The notes below the pieces were generated by a model, which was given only the letters and a program-made list of their open reading frames with translations, was not told where the DNA came from and ran no database searches. The translations under genes were made by a program, and so were the position numbers. A stretch of 64,000 nt of DNA from an uncultured Marvinbryantia sp. (GTDB lineage: Bacteria > Bacillota > Clostridia > Lachnospirales > Lachnospiraceae), in contig CANRIR010000006.1 of NCBI GenBank assembly GCA_947630735.1, forward strand, positions 1-64,000. Reading direction: 5' to 3'. Shown in pieces: positions 44,602 to 54,247 of the stretch. The first letter of the stretch is position 1. Every line of letters begins with the position of its first letter.

Positions 44602-47350
44602 CCTGGATAAAAGGACGATCCTGTGGCTTTTTATACTTCTGGGGGCAGCCTGTCTGTTTTTGTTCCACGGGTTTATCCTGGGGAACGATGTATTTGTGTT
44701 TTCCGATACCGGCTCGGACATGAAGGATCAGTACATTATGCAGTACAATTCCATCGTGAACCATCTGCGGGCCGGGGATCTTTCCCTGTGGGATTTTTCC
44801 AACGGGCTGGGGAGCAACGCGTTCGTCATGCCGCTGTTCAACCCGTTCCTGTGGCTGGTATATTTGGCGGGGGTGCTGTTCGGGCCTGCCGTCGTGAGCA
44901 GATGCATGATCTTTTATCTGATCGCGGAGATCATTCTGGCGGGATTTTTCTGCTACCTGTTTCTCTCGGAGTTTCCGTTTGAGGAGCGGGCAAAGCTCCC
45001 CGCCTGCTTCATGTACGCGCTGAACGGCTATCTCATGGTGTGGGGGCAGCATTATCAGCTCGGCACGGTGGTCGTGTACCTTCCCCTGCTGTTCCGGTAT
45101 ATTGAGCGGATCCGCTCGGACAGGCGGAATTTTTTCAAGGTGGCGGCGGTGAGCGCCCTTCTGATCTTCAACGGATTTTACCAGGGTTATATGTGTATGC
45201 TGGGCGTGGGGATCTATGTGTGCTTCCGTATACTGCTCTATGATACGGCGCCCTGGATCAGCCGGTGGAAGAGTTTTGCCTACACTGCGGCTGGCATGGC
45301 GCTGGGCGTGCTTTTGGGAGCGGTAAATCTGCTCCCCTCCGCGGCGGCGCAGATCATCGGGACGGACCGGCTGGAGGCCTCGGAATCCCTGCTGGAGCGC
45401 ATCTGGCAGAATCTGGCCCTGTGGCCGGGAGAGTATTACAGCATGGCGCTGTACCGGCTGTTCGGGAGCAACACGCAGGGCACGGCCAACGTATATTCCG
45501 GATATGCGAATTACTATGAGGCGCTGAACCTGTTCTTCTCCACCCTGTTTGTGATCCTGCTCGTCCAGTACCTGTGCTCCATTCACCGGCAGAAGAAGAC
45601 GGGCATGCAGAAGGCGGCTCAGTATCTGGGCGTCCTGCTTGTCGCGGGCATCCTGACAGTCAGGCTTGGCAGCCTTGCCTTCAACGGGTTTGCCTATGTC
45701 TTTTCCAGATATACCTTTCTGCTGATGCCGCTGTTCGCCCTTTTGAGCGCGGCGGCGCTGGAGCGCATCCTCGGGGAGCGCAGACTGAACCTGCCGGCGC
45801 TTTTTCTGGCGCTGGCCGCCATTGTGGCGGTCTACGCAGGGAGCTATTCCCACATCGGGCTGATCAATGAGAAAGACAACGCTCTGCTTTTGTGCATCAC
45901 GGGCGTGGCCATGGTGTGCGTGCTGTACTGCTATGTGCGCGTGGACAGGGCGGACAAAAATCTGTGCTACGGGATCCTCCTGCTGCTCCTGTTTGTCAAT
46001 ATGGTCTCGGACGGCGCGCTCTGCGTGCGGAACCGGGAAGGCGTCCGGCAGGATGACAGCGAGTATTATGAAGATACCTACCACTCCTCTGTGCAGGATG
46101 CCCTCGCCTGGATCCGGGAGCAGGATCCCTCTTTTTACCGGGTGGAAAAGGATTTCTACACGGCCTCCGAATACCTGGATTCCATGGCGCAGGATTATAT
46201 GGGGATCTCCACCTACAATTCCACCCAGAATAAATACATCCGGCAGTTTGTGGAGAAGCTGTGGCCCCAGCTGACCATCGGGAACGACAGTTTACACTAC
46301 AAATTTGCCAATTCCCTGGCGGACTCGGTTATGGCGGGCCTGACCGATGTGAAGTACCTGCTGAGCAGGCGGGAGGATCTTCGGATCAGCGGGTACGAGC
46401 AGATCGCGCAGACGGGGGACGTCTATATCTACCGGAACACGGGGACGGATTCCGTCGGCAAATTTTTCCGGCAGACCATGACGGAGGAAGAATTTGAAAG
46501 CTGCGCGGACGCGGATCCCTGGAAGCTTCTGCAGGAAGTGCTGATCGTGGAGGAGGGGCAGAGCGCGTACCCGGTTCCGGAGGAAGCCCTGGGCGCGTAC
46601 CGGAAAGAGACGGCGGATCTTCTGGATGCAGAACAGATGCAAAATAGCCGGGAGCTGCTCTCGGAGGATGGCCTGGCGATGGACGGCGTGCGGATCCTGG
46701 AGCTGCCGATCAAAACGGAGGAGCTGGAGCGCTACGATGCCGTTTCTTTGGAATTCTGTCTGGAGATGGAGGAGGGGACCGGCGTCATTGTGCAGGCTCT
46801 GGACGGGACGGACCAGGCGGCTTCGGCGGAGGCGGCGATCGACCTCATCACGAAGGAGGGGTACTGCCACGTGCGCTATCAGTACCCGGGACAGTATGTG
46901 TACCGCAGCGAGCTGCCTGAGGGCACGGAGAAGGTGCTTGTGCGGATCCTGGATAAAGACAGGAAGGTGCGGATCTCCAGCCTGAAGTTTTATGTGGAGA
47001 GAGAGCGGACGGGCTTTTCTGCCGGGGCGCAGATCGAGATGGACAGCCCGGATGGCAGCGGGGAACTGCACGGCGAGATCCGCGCTAAGGAGGACGGCAT
47101 GGTCATGCTGGCCATCCCCGCCGACGAGGGCTGGACCCTGCGCCTGAACGGGGAGGAGCAGCCCTTTGTAAGAGGCGATTACGGGTTTGTGGCTTTCCCG
47201 GTAGAAGCCGGGGAATACCAGATAGAGCTCACCTATCTGCCGCCTCTTCTCCGGGAGGGCGCCGCGATCAGTCTTGCCTCTTTTCTTCTGCTTGTGCTAT
47301 TATGGCTGTGCAGTCATAAGAGATCAGCTGTCAGACGAGAGAAAAAATAA
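44582..47350 (+). CDS. YfhO family membrane glycosyltransferase (GT-C like)
   Basis: 922 residues from ATG 44582, behind ggagagga and overlapping the previous gene by 20 bases. YfhO proteins are large polytopic proteins that, with CsbB-type enzymes, add sugars to teichoic or lipoteichoic acid outside the membrane. Seen: about 12-13 membrane segments up to residue 490, an early acidic loop SDTGSDMKDQYIMQYNSIVNHLRAGDLSLWDFSNGLGSNAF, then a large extracytoplasmic region and a final helix (AAISLASFLLLVLLWLCSHKR). The CsbB/GtrB-like partner is at 35635. Confidence 0.9.
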   Translation: MERQKSSLDKRTILWLFILLGAACLFLFHGFILGNDVFVFSDTGSDMKDQYIMQYNSIVNHLRAGDLSLWDFSNGLGSNAFVMPLFNPFLWLVYLAGVLFGPAVVSRCMIFYLIAEIILAGFFCYLFLSEFPFEERAKLPACFMYALNGYLMVWGQHYQLGTVVVYLPLLFRYIERIRSDRRNFFKVAAVSALLIFNGFYQGYMCMLGVGIYVCFRILLYDTAPWISRWKSFAYTAAGMALGVLLGAVNLLPSAAAQIIGTDRLEASESLLERIWQNLALWPGEYYSMALYRLFGSNTQGTANVYSGYANYYEALNLFFSTLFVILLVQYLCSIHRQKKTGMQKAAQYLGVLLVAGILTVRLGSLAFNGFAYVFSRYTFLLMPLFALLSAAALERILGERRLNLPALFLALAAIVAVYAGSYSHIGLINEKDNALLLCITGVAMVCVLYCYVRVDRADKNLCYGILLLLLFVNMVSDGALCVRNREGVRQDDSEYYEDTYHSSVQDALAWIREQDPSFYRVEKDFYTASEYLDSMAQDYMGISTYNSTQNKYIRQFVEKLWPQLTIGNDSLHYKFANSLADSVMAGLTDVKYLLSRREDLRISGYEQIAQTGDVYIYRNTGTDSVGKFFRQTMTEEEFESCADADPWKLLQEVLIVEEGQSAYPVPEEALGAYRKETADLLDAEQMQNSRELLSEDGLAMDGVRILELPIKTEELERYDAVSLEFCLEMEEGTGVIVQALDGTDQAASAEAAIDLITKEGYCHVRYQYPGQYVYRSELPEGTEKVLVRILDKDRKVRISSLKFYVERERTGFSAGAQIEMDSPDGSGELHGEIRAKEDGMVMLAIPADEGWTLRLNGEEQPFVRGDYGFVAFPVEAGEYQIELTYLPPLLREGAAISLASFLLLVLLWLCSHKRSAVRREKK

Positions 47351-47363
47351 GGGGAGTACGGTG

Positions 47364-49856
47364 ATGGAGCAAAAGTTTAATGTAAGTACTGCAAGGTTTC
47401 GCGTGGGCCGGCCGGATGTCTTTCTGGTGCAGGGATTCTTTCCGGAAAATTCCATGGAGGGGATCCGCCTGCGCGCTTATCTGGACGACAGGGAACTGCC
47501 TGTCGGCACCGATGAGCGCTCGGGGGAGGATGTGCGCCTGAAGTATGCCGGATGGGGGCCGGCGTATGCCGGCATTGCCCGTGAGTATGACCTCTGGGTC
47601 ACGCTGCCTGCCCGGTTCTGGGAAGCGCGCAGGTTCCGCGTCCTGCAGGAGCAGAACGGCGGGTCCAGATGTGTTTTTCACATGAGCGGCGCGCAGATGG
47701 GGAAGCTGCGGGAAAGACCGCAGTGTTTTCTGGAGACCTGGCGTCAGGAGGAGCAGAGGATCACGATCGGAGGATGGGCGGTCGGCGCTCTTTCGAGTGA
47801 CGTCTGTGTTCTGGGAGACGGCGGGCGGAAGCTGGAGGCAGAGGTGCGCAGGCACGGCCGGGACGATGTGAACGCCGCTTTCCCGGAACTGAAGGAGGAG
47901 AAAAAAGGACAGGAGCCGCTCTTAGCCGGATTTGAGATCTCCTTTGACAGGCCTGCGGGCGACACGGTGATCCTGGAGGTGCAGGCGGACGGGATGCGGG
48001 AATCCTTCCGGCTCTCCGTGCAAAATGCCGGGGGCAGATATTTTCACCATGCCGTTCCCAAAGGTCCGTCTTATCTGATAAAAGGGATCGCGTACCTGCG
48101 GCGGAACGGCCTTGCCATGACCGCAAGGCGCGCCGCGCAGAAGATGCTGCGAAAAGATGCCGGGGCGGACGCGGATTATGACCGGTGGAGACTCAGGCAC
48201 CTTCCCGGACGGGAAGAGCTCATGGAACAGCGAAGGACGGTGTTTGCCCGGCAGCCGCTGATCAGCATTGTGGTCCCCCTGTACAAAACCCCGGAGAAGT
48301 ATCTGCGGGAGCTGGCGGGTTCCGTGCAGAACCAGACCTATGCCCGGTGGGAACTGATCCTCTCTGACGGGAGCGGAGCGGATTCCCCGCTCGATAAGAT
48401 CCTGGGCGAGCTGGAGCAGGATGACCGCATACGCGTGGTGCGAAGCGGCGTTCCGCTTGGGATCTCGGAAAATACCAACGCTGCCCTGAAGATCTTCCGG
48501 GGCGATTTTGTGGTCTTCGCGGACCATGACGACCTGCTGGCGGAGAATGCGCTTTTTGAGTGCGTGCGCGTGATCAATGAACACCCGCAGACCGATATGA
48601 TCTACACGGATGAGGATAAGGTTTCCATGGACGGGAAAAGTTATTTTCAGCCGCATTTTAAGCCCGATTACAATCCGGATTTTCTGTGCAGCATGAATTA
48701 TATCTGCCATATGGTGGCGGTGAAGCGGGAGCTCGTGCAGAAGATCGGCCTGCTGGATCCTAAGTATGACGGCGCGCAGGACTATGATTTTGTGCTGCGC
48801 TGCACGGAAAAGGCCGGGGAGATACGCCATATCCCCAAGGCGGTGTACCACTGGCGGGCGCATAAAAATTCCACGTCGGAGAACCCGGCGAGCAAGCGCT
48901 ATGCGTTTGAGGCCGGGAAGCGCGCCGTGCAGGCGCATTATGACCGCCTGGGCATCCGCGCCCGCGTGGAGGAGGGGAAATATCCCGGACTCTACCGGAC
49001 GTTCTATGAGCTTCCGGAAAAAAAGCCGCTGGTGTCCGTGATCATTCCAAACAAAGATCACAGGGAGGATCTGCAGAAGTGTCTGGACAGCATCCTTGGA
49101 AAAACGACCTACCCTGCTCTGGAGATCATCATTGCGGAGAACAACAGCACGCAGGAGGAGACCTTTTCCTTCTACCGGGAACTGGAGGAGCGGCATCCGA
49201 ATGTCCGTGTGGTATACTGGAAAGAGGGCTTTAACTTCTCCCTCATCAATAATTTTGCGGCCGCTCAGGCCGCGGGAGAGTATCTGCTCTTCTTAAACAA
49301 CGACACGGAGATGCTCCGCCCCGACTGCATCGCGGAGCTTCTTGGTCCGTGCCTGCGCCCCGAGGTGGGGATCGTGGGGGCGAGGCTCTACTATCCGGAC
49401 GGCGTGATCCAGCACGCGGGCGTGATCATCGGATTCGGCGGGATCGCGGGACACGCGTTTATCGGGAGCCGCCGGGGGGACAACGGCTATTTCTCGAGGA
49501 TCATCAGCGCGGCGGACTACAGTGCGGTCACGGCGGCCTGCATGATGGTAAAGCGCAGCGTGTTTGAGGAGGCAGGCGGCTTTGACGGCGGCCTGGCGGT
49601 GGCGTTTAACGATATCGATCTTTGTCTGCGCGTGCGCAGCCTGGGGAAACTGGTGGTCTATAATCCCTATGCGGAGCTCTGCCACTATGAGTCAAAATCC
49701 AGAGGGTATGAGGACACGCCGGAAAAAGTGGCCCGCTTTAACCATGAGATCCATGTATTTCAGGAAAAATGGCCGGACATCCTGAAGAATGGGGATCCTT
49801 ACTATAATCCGAACCTGTCTCTGAACAAAGCGGATTTCTCTTTGCGGGAGGAATAG
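47364..49856 (+). CDS. Tandem family 2 glycosyltransferase with extra N-terminal domain (rhamnosyltransferase-like)
   Basis: 830 residues from ATG 47364 (aaggggag ahead); longer frames run into the yfhO end. Residues 1 to about 215 are a beta-rich domain with no family I recognise. GT-A domain 1 opens PLISIVVPLYKTPEKYLRELAGSVQNQTYARWE with FADHDDLLAENAL and MIYTDEDKVSMDGK; domain 2 opens PLVSVIIPNKDHREDLQKCLDSILGKTTYPALEIIIAENNS with LLFLNNDTEM and GIVGARLYYPDGVIQHAGVIIG. This layout is typical of rhamnan and O-antigen rhamnosyltransferases. Confidence 0.9.
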   Translation: MEQKFNVSTARFRVGRPDVFLVQGFFPENSMEGIRLRAYLDDRELPVGTDERSGEDVRLKYAGWGPAYAGIAREYDLWVTLPARFWEARRFRVLQEQNGGSRCVFHMSGAQMGKLRERPQCFLETWRQEEQRITIGGWAVGALSSDVCVLGDGGRKLEAEVRRHGRDDVNAAFPELKEEKKGQEPLLAGFEISFDRPAGDTVILEVQADGMRESFRLSVQNAGGRYFHHAVPKGPSYLIKGIAYLRRNGLAMTARRAAQKMLRKDAGADADYDRWRLRHLPGREELMEQRRTVFARQPLISIVVPLYKTPEKYLRELAGSVQNQTYARWELILSDGSGADSPLDKILGELEQDDRIRVVRSGVPLGISENTNAALKIFRGDFVVFADHDDLLAENALFECVRVINEHPQTDMIYTDEDKVSMDGKSYFQPHFKPDYNPDFLCSMNYICHMVAVKRELVQKIGLLDPKYDGAQDYDFVLRCTEKAGEIRHIPKAVYHWRAHKNSTSENPASKRYAFEAGKRAVQAHYDRLGIRARVEEGKYPGLYRTFYELPEKKPLVSVIIPNKDHREDLQKCLDSILGKTTYPALEIIIAENNSTQEETFSFYRELEERHPNVRVVYWKEGFNFSLINNFAAAQAAGEYLLFLNNDTEMLRPDCIAELLGPCLRPEVGIVGARLYYPDGVIQHAGVIIGFGGIAGHAFIGSRRGDNGYFSRIISAADYSAVTAACMMVKRSVFEEAGGFDGGLAVAFNDIDLCLRVRSLGKLVVYNPYAELCHYESKSRGYEDTPEKVARFNHEIHVFQEKWPDILKNGDPYYNPNLSLNKADFSLREE

Positions 49857-49884
49857 GGGACTGGTCTGTCTTTAAGGAGACAAG

Positions 49885-51741
49885 ATGAAAAAAGCGACCG
49901 GGATGAACTGGAGGAGTATCCTGAAGAATATTTCTCCCTACAATCTGAAAAAAGCATATCTGTACATGCGCCATTTCGGTCTGAGCGGCTTTTTCGAGAA
50001 GCTGACGGACCGCTTTGCGGATGCCGGGATCCCTTACGGGGAGTGGAGAAAGGAGCACGCGGCGACGGCGGAAGAGCTGCAGAGACAGGCGAAGACCGTA
50101 TTTGCCGATCCGGTGCGCTTCAGCATACTCGTGCCTCTTTACCAAACGCCGGAACAGTTTCTGCGGCGGATGCTGGATTCCGTGCTTGAGCAGTCATACG
50201 GCGGCTGGGAGCTTGTTCTGGCGGACGCAAGCCCTCTGCTTTCAGGAGAGGAGAAGACCGCGCTCTCGGACGTGGTGCGCGGCTACCAGCAGAGGGATGC
50301 CAGGATCCGGTACCGGATCCTGGAAAAAAACGGGGGGATCTCAGAAAATACCAACCGCGCGCTGGAGATGGCCGAGGGAGCATACGTGTGTTTCCTGGAC
50401 CACGATGATCTTCTGGAGCCGGACGCGCTGTTTGAGCTGGCAAAAGCGGTAAGAGAGCATCCGGATGCGGATCTGCTCTACACGGATGAGGATAAGACGA
50501 ACGCGGACGAGAGCGAGTTTTTCCAGCCCCATTTTAAACCGGATCTGAATCCCGATCTTCTGTGCGCCAATAATTATATCTGTCATTTCCTGGCGGTCCG
50601 CACATCTCTGGCAAGAGAGTTGGGCGGCCTGGATCCTGCCTTTGACGGGGCTCAGGATCATGACTTTATCTTTCGGGCGTCGGAGCGCGCGCAGAGTGTG
50701 GTGCACATTCCCAGGGTGCTCTACCACTGGCGGGTGCACGCGTCGTCCACGGCCGACAATCCCTTCAGCAAGGAGTACGCGTTTGAAGCCGGAAAGCGCG
50801 CCGTCGAGGCGCACCTGGCAAGATGCGGGGAGCGGGCGCAGGTCAGCCGCCTGAAAGACGCTGGTTTTTACCGGGTGCGCTATGAGATCAGGGAAAAACC
50901 GATGGTGTCTGTGATCATCCCGAACAAAGACCACCCGGAGCTGCTTGCGGCGTGTGTGGGATCGATCTGGCAGAAGACATCCTATGCGGACTATGAGATC
51001 CTGGTGGTGGAGAACAACAGCGAGGACGCGGCTACCTTTCGGTATTATGAGGAGCTGGAAAAGCAGGCGTCCGGGCAGGGCCGGAGGCTTAAGGTGCTCA
51101 GATGGCCCGGCAGGGGGTTCTGCTACCCCGCGATCAATAACTTCGGCGCGGCCGCTGCCGCGGGGGAATATCTGATCCTGTTAAACAACGATGTCACAGT
51201 GATATCGAACGACTGGATGGAAGAGATGCTCGGCGTCTGCAGCCGGCCGGGCACCGGCATTGTGGGCGCGCGCCTTTACTACCCGGATGATACCATCCAG
51301 CACGCCGGCATCATCGTCGGGATCGGCGGCGTGGCCGGGAATGTCTTTGTCGGGCTGAAGAGGCAGCAGAGCGGATATATGCACAAGGCGGCGCTGATGC
51401 AGGACCTGAGCGCGGTCACGGCGGCCTGCATGATGGTCAAAAAGAGTGTCTACGAGGAGCTGGGCGGCATGGAAGAGCGGCTTTCGGTGGCGTTCAATGA
51501 TGTGGATCTCTGCCTGCGGGCCCGCGAGGCAGGCTTTCTGGTGGTCTACGACCCGTATGTGGAGATGTATCACCACGAATCCAGCAGCCGGGGTGCGGAG
51601 GACGATGAAAAAAAGATCCGCAGGTTCCAAAAAGAGATTGAATTTATGCGCACGCGCTGGATAAATATACTGAAAGATGGAGACCCTTATTATAATCCCA
51701 ATCTTTCACTGAAGACCTGGCATTATGAGCTGAGGCGCTGA
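49885..51741 (+). CDS. Tandem family 2 glycosyltransferase (rhamnosyltransferase-like)
   Basis: 618 residues, ATG 49885 after aaggaga. Same two-domain plan as the preceding gene but without its N-terminal beta domain: domain 1 FSILVPLYQTPEQFLRRMLDSVLEQSYGGWELVLADAS with FLDHDDLLEPDAL and LLYTDEDKTNADES; domain 2 MVSVIIPNKDHPELLAACVGSIWQKTSYADYEILVVENNS with LILLNNDVTV and GIVGARLYYPDDTIQHAGIIVGIGG. The pair at 47364 and 49885 share long stretches and look like an old duplication. Confidence 0.9.
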   Translation: MKKATGMNWRSILKNISPYNLKKAYLYMRHFGLSGFFEKLTDRFADAGIPYGEWRKEHAATAEELQRQAKTVFADPVRFSILVPLYQTPEQFLRRMLDSVLEQSYGGWELVLADASPLLSGEEKTALSDVVRGYQQRDARIRYRILEKNGGISENTNRALEMAEGAYVCFLDHDDLLEPDALFELAKAVREHPDADLLYTDEDKTNADESEFFQPHFKPDLNPDLLCANNYICHFLAVRTSLARELGGLDPAFDGAQDHDFIFRASERAQSVVHIPRVLYHWRVHASSTADNPFSKEYAFEAGKRAVEAHLARCGERAQVSRLKDAGFYRVRYEIREKPMVSVIIPNKDHPELLAACVGSIWQKTSYADYEILVVENNSEDAATFRYYEELEKQASGQGRRLKVLRWPGRGFCYPAINNFGAAAAAGEYLILLNNDVTVISNDWMEEMLGVCSRPGTGIVGARLYYPDDTIQHAGIIVGIGGVAGNVFVGLKRQQSGYMHKAALMQDLSAVTAACMMVKKSVYEELGGMEERLSVAFNDVDLCLRAREAGFLVVYDPYVEMYHHESSSRGAEDDEKKIRRFQKEIEFMRTRWINILKDGDPYYNPNLSLKTWHYELRR

Positions 51742-51753
51742 CGGGGTGGGAGT

Positions 51754-52701
51754 ATGGAGCAAGTGACGGTGGTCATACCGAATTACAATGGAAAAGAGTA
51801 TCTGGGAGAATGCCTGTCGTCCCTGCAGAGCCAGGATTGTCCGGTTCTGGTGGTGGACAACGGATCCGGGGACGGCAGCCGGGAACTGGTGAGAGAGCAG
51901 TACCCCTGGGCAGAGCTGCTCTGCCTGGATAAGAATTACGGGTTCTGCAGGGCGGTCAATGAGGGGATCCGCGCCGCCCGGACAGAGTATGTGCTCCTTC
52001 TGAACAACGATGTGCGCGCGGAGGGACATCTGGTGGAATATCTCTGGCAGGCCATACAGCAGGATGAGGATCTGTTTTCCTGCCAGGCGCAGATGCGCCG
52101 GATGGACCGGCCGGAGCTTCTGGATAACGCCGGAGATTTTTACTGTGCCCTGGGCTGGGCCCTGACGCGCGGCAGAGACAAAAAGTGGGAGGATTACCAG
52201 AGCGGGACCGCCATTTTTTCCGCCTGCGCGGGCGCTGCGATCTATCGGAAAAGCGCGCTTCAGAGAACGGGGCTTTTTGACGAGGCCCACTTTGCCTATC
52301 TGGAGGATGTGGATATCGGCTACCGCGCGCGGATCCTGGGCTACCGCAGCCTCTATGTGCCTCAGGCGGTGGTGTGGCACAAGGGGAGCGCGTCCAGCGG
52401 ATCCAGGCACAACCGCTTTAAGGTGAAGAGCGCCGCGCGCAACAATCTGTACCTGATCTACAAGAATATGCCCCTGTGGCAGATCCTGATCAATCTGCCG
52501 CTTTTGCTGGCCGGCACGGCCGGAAAGCTGCTGTTCTTTACCTGCAAGGGGATGGGGCTGTCCTACCTGGATGGACTCCGCCAGGGGATCCTCCTGGCGA
52601 GAAAGGGCGAAAAAACGCCGTTTTTAGCGGAGAATTTTGACAATTGCTGGAGAATCCAGCTGGAATTATGGCGGAACCTTCGCTATATTATTAAATCTTA
52701 A
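51754..52701 (+). CDS. Family 2 glycosyltransferase, rhamnosyltransferase-like
   Basis: 315 residues, ATG 51754 after gggtgggag. GT-A marks: VTVVIPNYNGKEYLGECLSSLQSQDCPVLVVDNGSGDGS, GFCRAVNEGIRAARTEYVLLLNNDVRAE, SACAGAAIYRKSALQRTGLFDEAHFAYLEDVDIGYRARILG and VVWHKGSASSGS. The last motifs are common in rhamnosyltransferases. A hydrophobic C-terminal stretch (LINLPLLLAGTAGKLLFFT) may anchor it. Ends the run before the promoter at 52734. Confidence 0.88.
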   Translation: MEQVTVVIPNYNGKEYLGECLSSLQSQDCPVLVVDNGSGDGSRELVREQYPWAELLCLDKNYGFCRAVNEGIRAARTEYVLLLNNDVRAEGHLVEYLWQAIQQDEDLFSCQAQMRRMDRPELLDNAGDFYCALGWALTRGRDKKWEDYQSGTAIFSACAGAAIYRKSALQRTGLFDEAHFAYLEDVDIGYRARILGYRSLYVPQAVVWHKGSASSGSRHNRFKVKSAARNNLYLIYKNMPLWQILINLPLLLAGTAGKLLFFTCKGMGLSYLDGLRQGILLARKGEKTPFLAENFDNCWRIQLELWRNLRYIIKS

Positions 52702-52733
52702 TAATTAAATTGTAATAATTTCGAAATCCGAGG

Positions 52734-52762
52734 TTGCTTTTTTGAAGGCCGCAGTGTATGAT
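52734..52762 (+). promoter_or_regulatory. Likely promoter for the closing glycan genes
   Basis: -35 TTGCTT (52734-52739), 17-base spacer, -10 TATGAT (52757-52762), 35 bases before the TTG start of the second initiating transferase. The bases just upstream (52700-52725) are AT-rich and could help recruit polymerase. Confidence 0.5.
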
Positions 52763-52796
52763 GGAAACGGTATAGATTCATAAGGGGTGAGACAGA

Positions 52797-54197
52797 TTGA
52801 TTAAAGATAACCAGAAGTATTTTAATCGACTGCACGTCCTGATAGATGCCTTTATTGTCGGTGCCGCCTATGTTCTGGCCTGGTTCCTCAACATACGGGT
52901 GCTGGCCGCGCCGGGCGCCGGAGTGATCCGGGCATCGGTGTACATGCTGGTCCTGCTCCCGCTGATACCGGGCATGCTGCTCCTCTATGCGGCGTTCGGC
53001 CTGTATACGCCGAAGCGCGTGCAGGGCAGAAGGCTGGAATACGGCAATATCATAAAAGCAAACGCTCTGGGGATCCTCATCTTCATGGCCATCGTGCTGA
53101 CCTTGAAGATCTCGGATTTTTCCCGGGGTGTCATTTATACATTTTTCATTTTCAACATCACGCTGGACCTGATAGCCAGGATCATCATCCGCCAGATGCT
53201 GCGGGATATCCGCAAGCGCGGGATGAATCTGAAACATATCCTTCTGGTGGGATACGGGCAGTCGGCCAGGGAATATATCGACCGCATCCGGGAAAATCCG
53301 CAGTGGGGATATCACATCCTGGGCATTCTGGATGACAGGACGGATGTCGAGACTTCCTACAAGGGAGTCGAGGTGATCGGCAGGACGGATGAACTGATGC
53401 AGATCCTGTCGGTCAATACGCTGGATGAGATCGCCATCACACTGGGGCTGAGCGAGTATTATAAACTGGAGAGCATCGTGGCGCAGTGCGAAAAGTCGGG
53501 GGTACACACCAAATTTATCCCGGATTACGGAAATATCATTCCCACAAAGCCCTACACGGAGGACCTGATGGGGCTTCCGGTCATCAACATCCGCTATGTG
53601 CCTCTCTCCAACACGTTTAACATGATCGTGAAGAGGGCCATGGATATTGTGGGTTCGGTGATCTGTCTGACGCTGTTTTCCCCGGTCATGCTCCTGACGG
53701 CCGTCATGATCAAACTGACGTCGCCGGGGCCGCTGATCTTTCGGCAGGAGCGGGTTGGTCTGCACAACCGGCCCTTTGTCATGTATAAATTCCGCTCCAT
53801 GGAAATGCAGAAGGAATCGACGGAGAAAAAAGGATGGACCACAAAGAACGATCCCAGGGTGACCGGGATCGGAAAATTTATCCGCAGGACAAGCATCGAT
53901 GAACTGCCGCAGCTGGTCAATGTGCTGCGCGGGGAGATGAGCCTGGTGGGGCCGCGCCCGGAGCGCCCCCAGTTTGTAGAAAAATTCCGGGAAGATATTC
54001 CGAGATATATGGTAAAGCATCAGGTGCGGCCGGGGATGACCGGCTGGGCGCAGGTGCACGGGTACCGGGGCGACACTTCCATCCGCAAGAGGATAGACTA
54101 CGATCTGTATTACATCGAGAACTGGACCATCGGTCTGGATATCAAGATCCTGTGTCTCACGGTATTCAAAGGTTTTGTCAATAAGAATGCGTACTGA
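52797..54197 (+). CDS. Undecaprenyl-phosphate glucose phosphotransferase-like enzyme (WcaJ family, copy 2)
   Basis: 466 residues from a TTG start at 52797, supported by aaggggtgag just upstream; no ATG lies nearby. N-terminal membrane helices (LIDAFIVGAAYVLAWFLNI, YMLVLLPLIPGMLLLYAAF, ANALGILIFMAIVLTL, IYTFFIFNITLDLIARI), a CoA-binding-like Rossmann domain (HILLVGYGQSAREYIDRI), then the catalytic part KRAMDIVGSVICLTLFSP, FRQERVGLHNRPFVMYKFRSM, IDELPQLVNVLRGEMSLVGPRPERPQ and VRPGMTGWAQVHGYRGDT. WcaJ-type enzymes usually load glucose-1-phosphate. More canonical than the copy at 20710. Confidence 0.94.
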   Translation: MIKDNQKYFNRLHVLIDAFIVGAAYVLAWFLNIRVLAAPGAGVIRASVYMLVLLPLIPGMLLLYAAFGLYTPKRVQGRRLEYGNIIKANALGILIFMAIVLTLKISDFSRGVIYTFFIFNITLDLIARIIIRQMLRDIRKRGMNLKHILLVGYGQSAREYIDRIRENPQWGYHILGILDDRTDVETSYKGVEVIGRTDELMQILSVNTLDEIAITLGLSEYYKLESIVAQCEKSGVHTKFIPDYGNIIPTKPYTEDLMGLPVINIRYVPLSNTFNMIVKRAMDIVGSVICLTLFSPVMLLTAVMIKLTSPGPLIFRQERVGLHNRPFVMYKFRSMEMQKESTEKKGWTTKNDPRVTGIGKFIRRTSIDELPQLVNVLRGEMSLVGPRPERPQFVEKFREDIPRYMVKHQVRPGMTGWAQVHGYRGDTSIRKRIDYDLYYIENWTIGLDIKILCLTVFKGFVNKNAY

Positions 54198-54247
54198 GCG
54201 CACTGCGAGGTACTCATATCTGCACACAGGGAGAAAAGGGGATCAAT

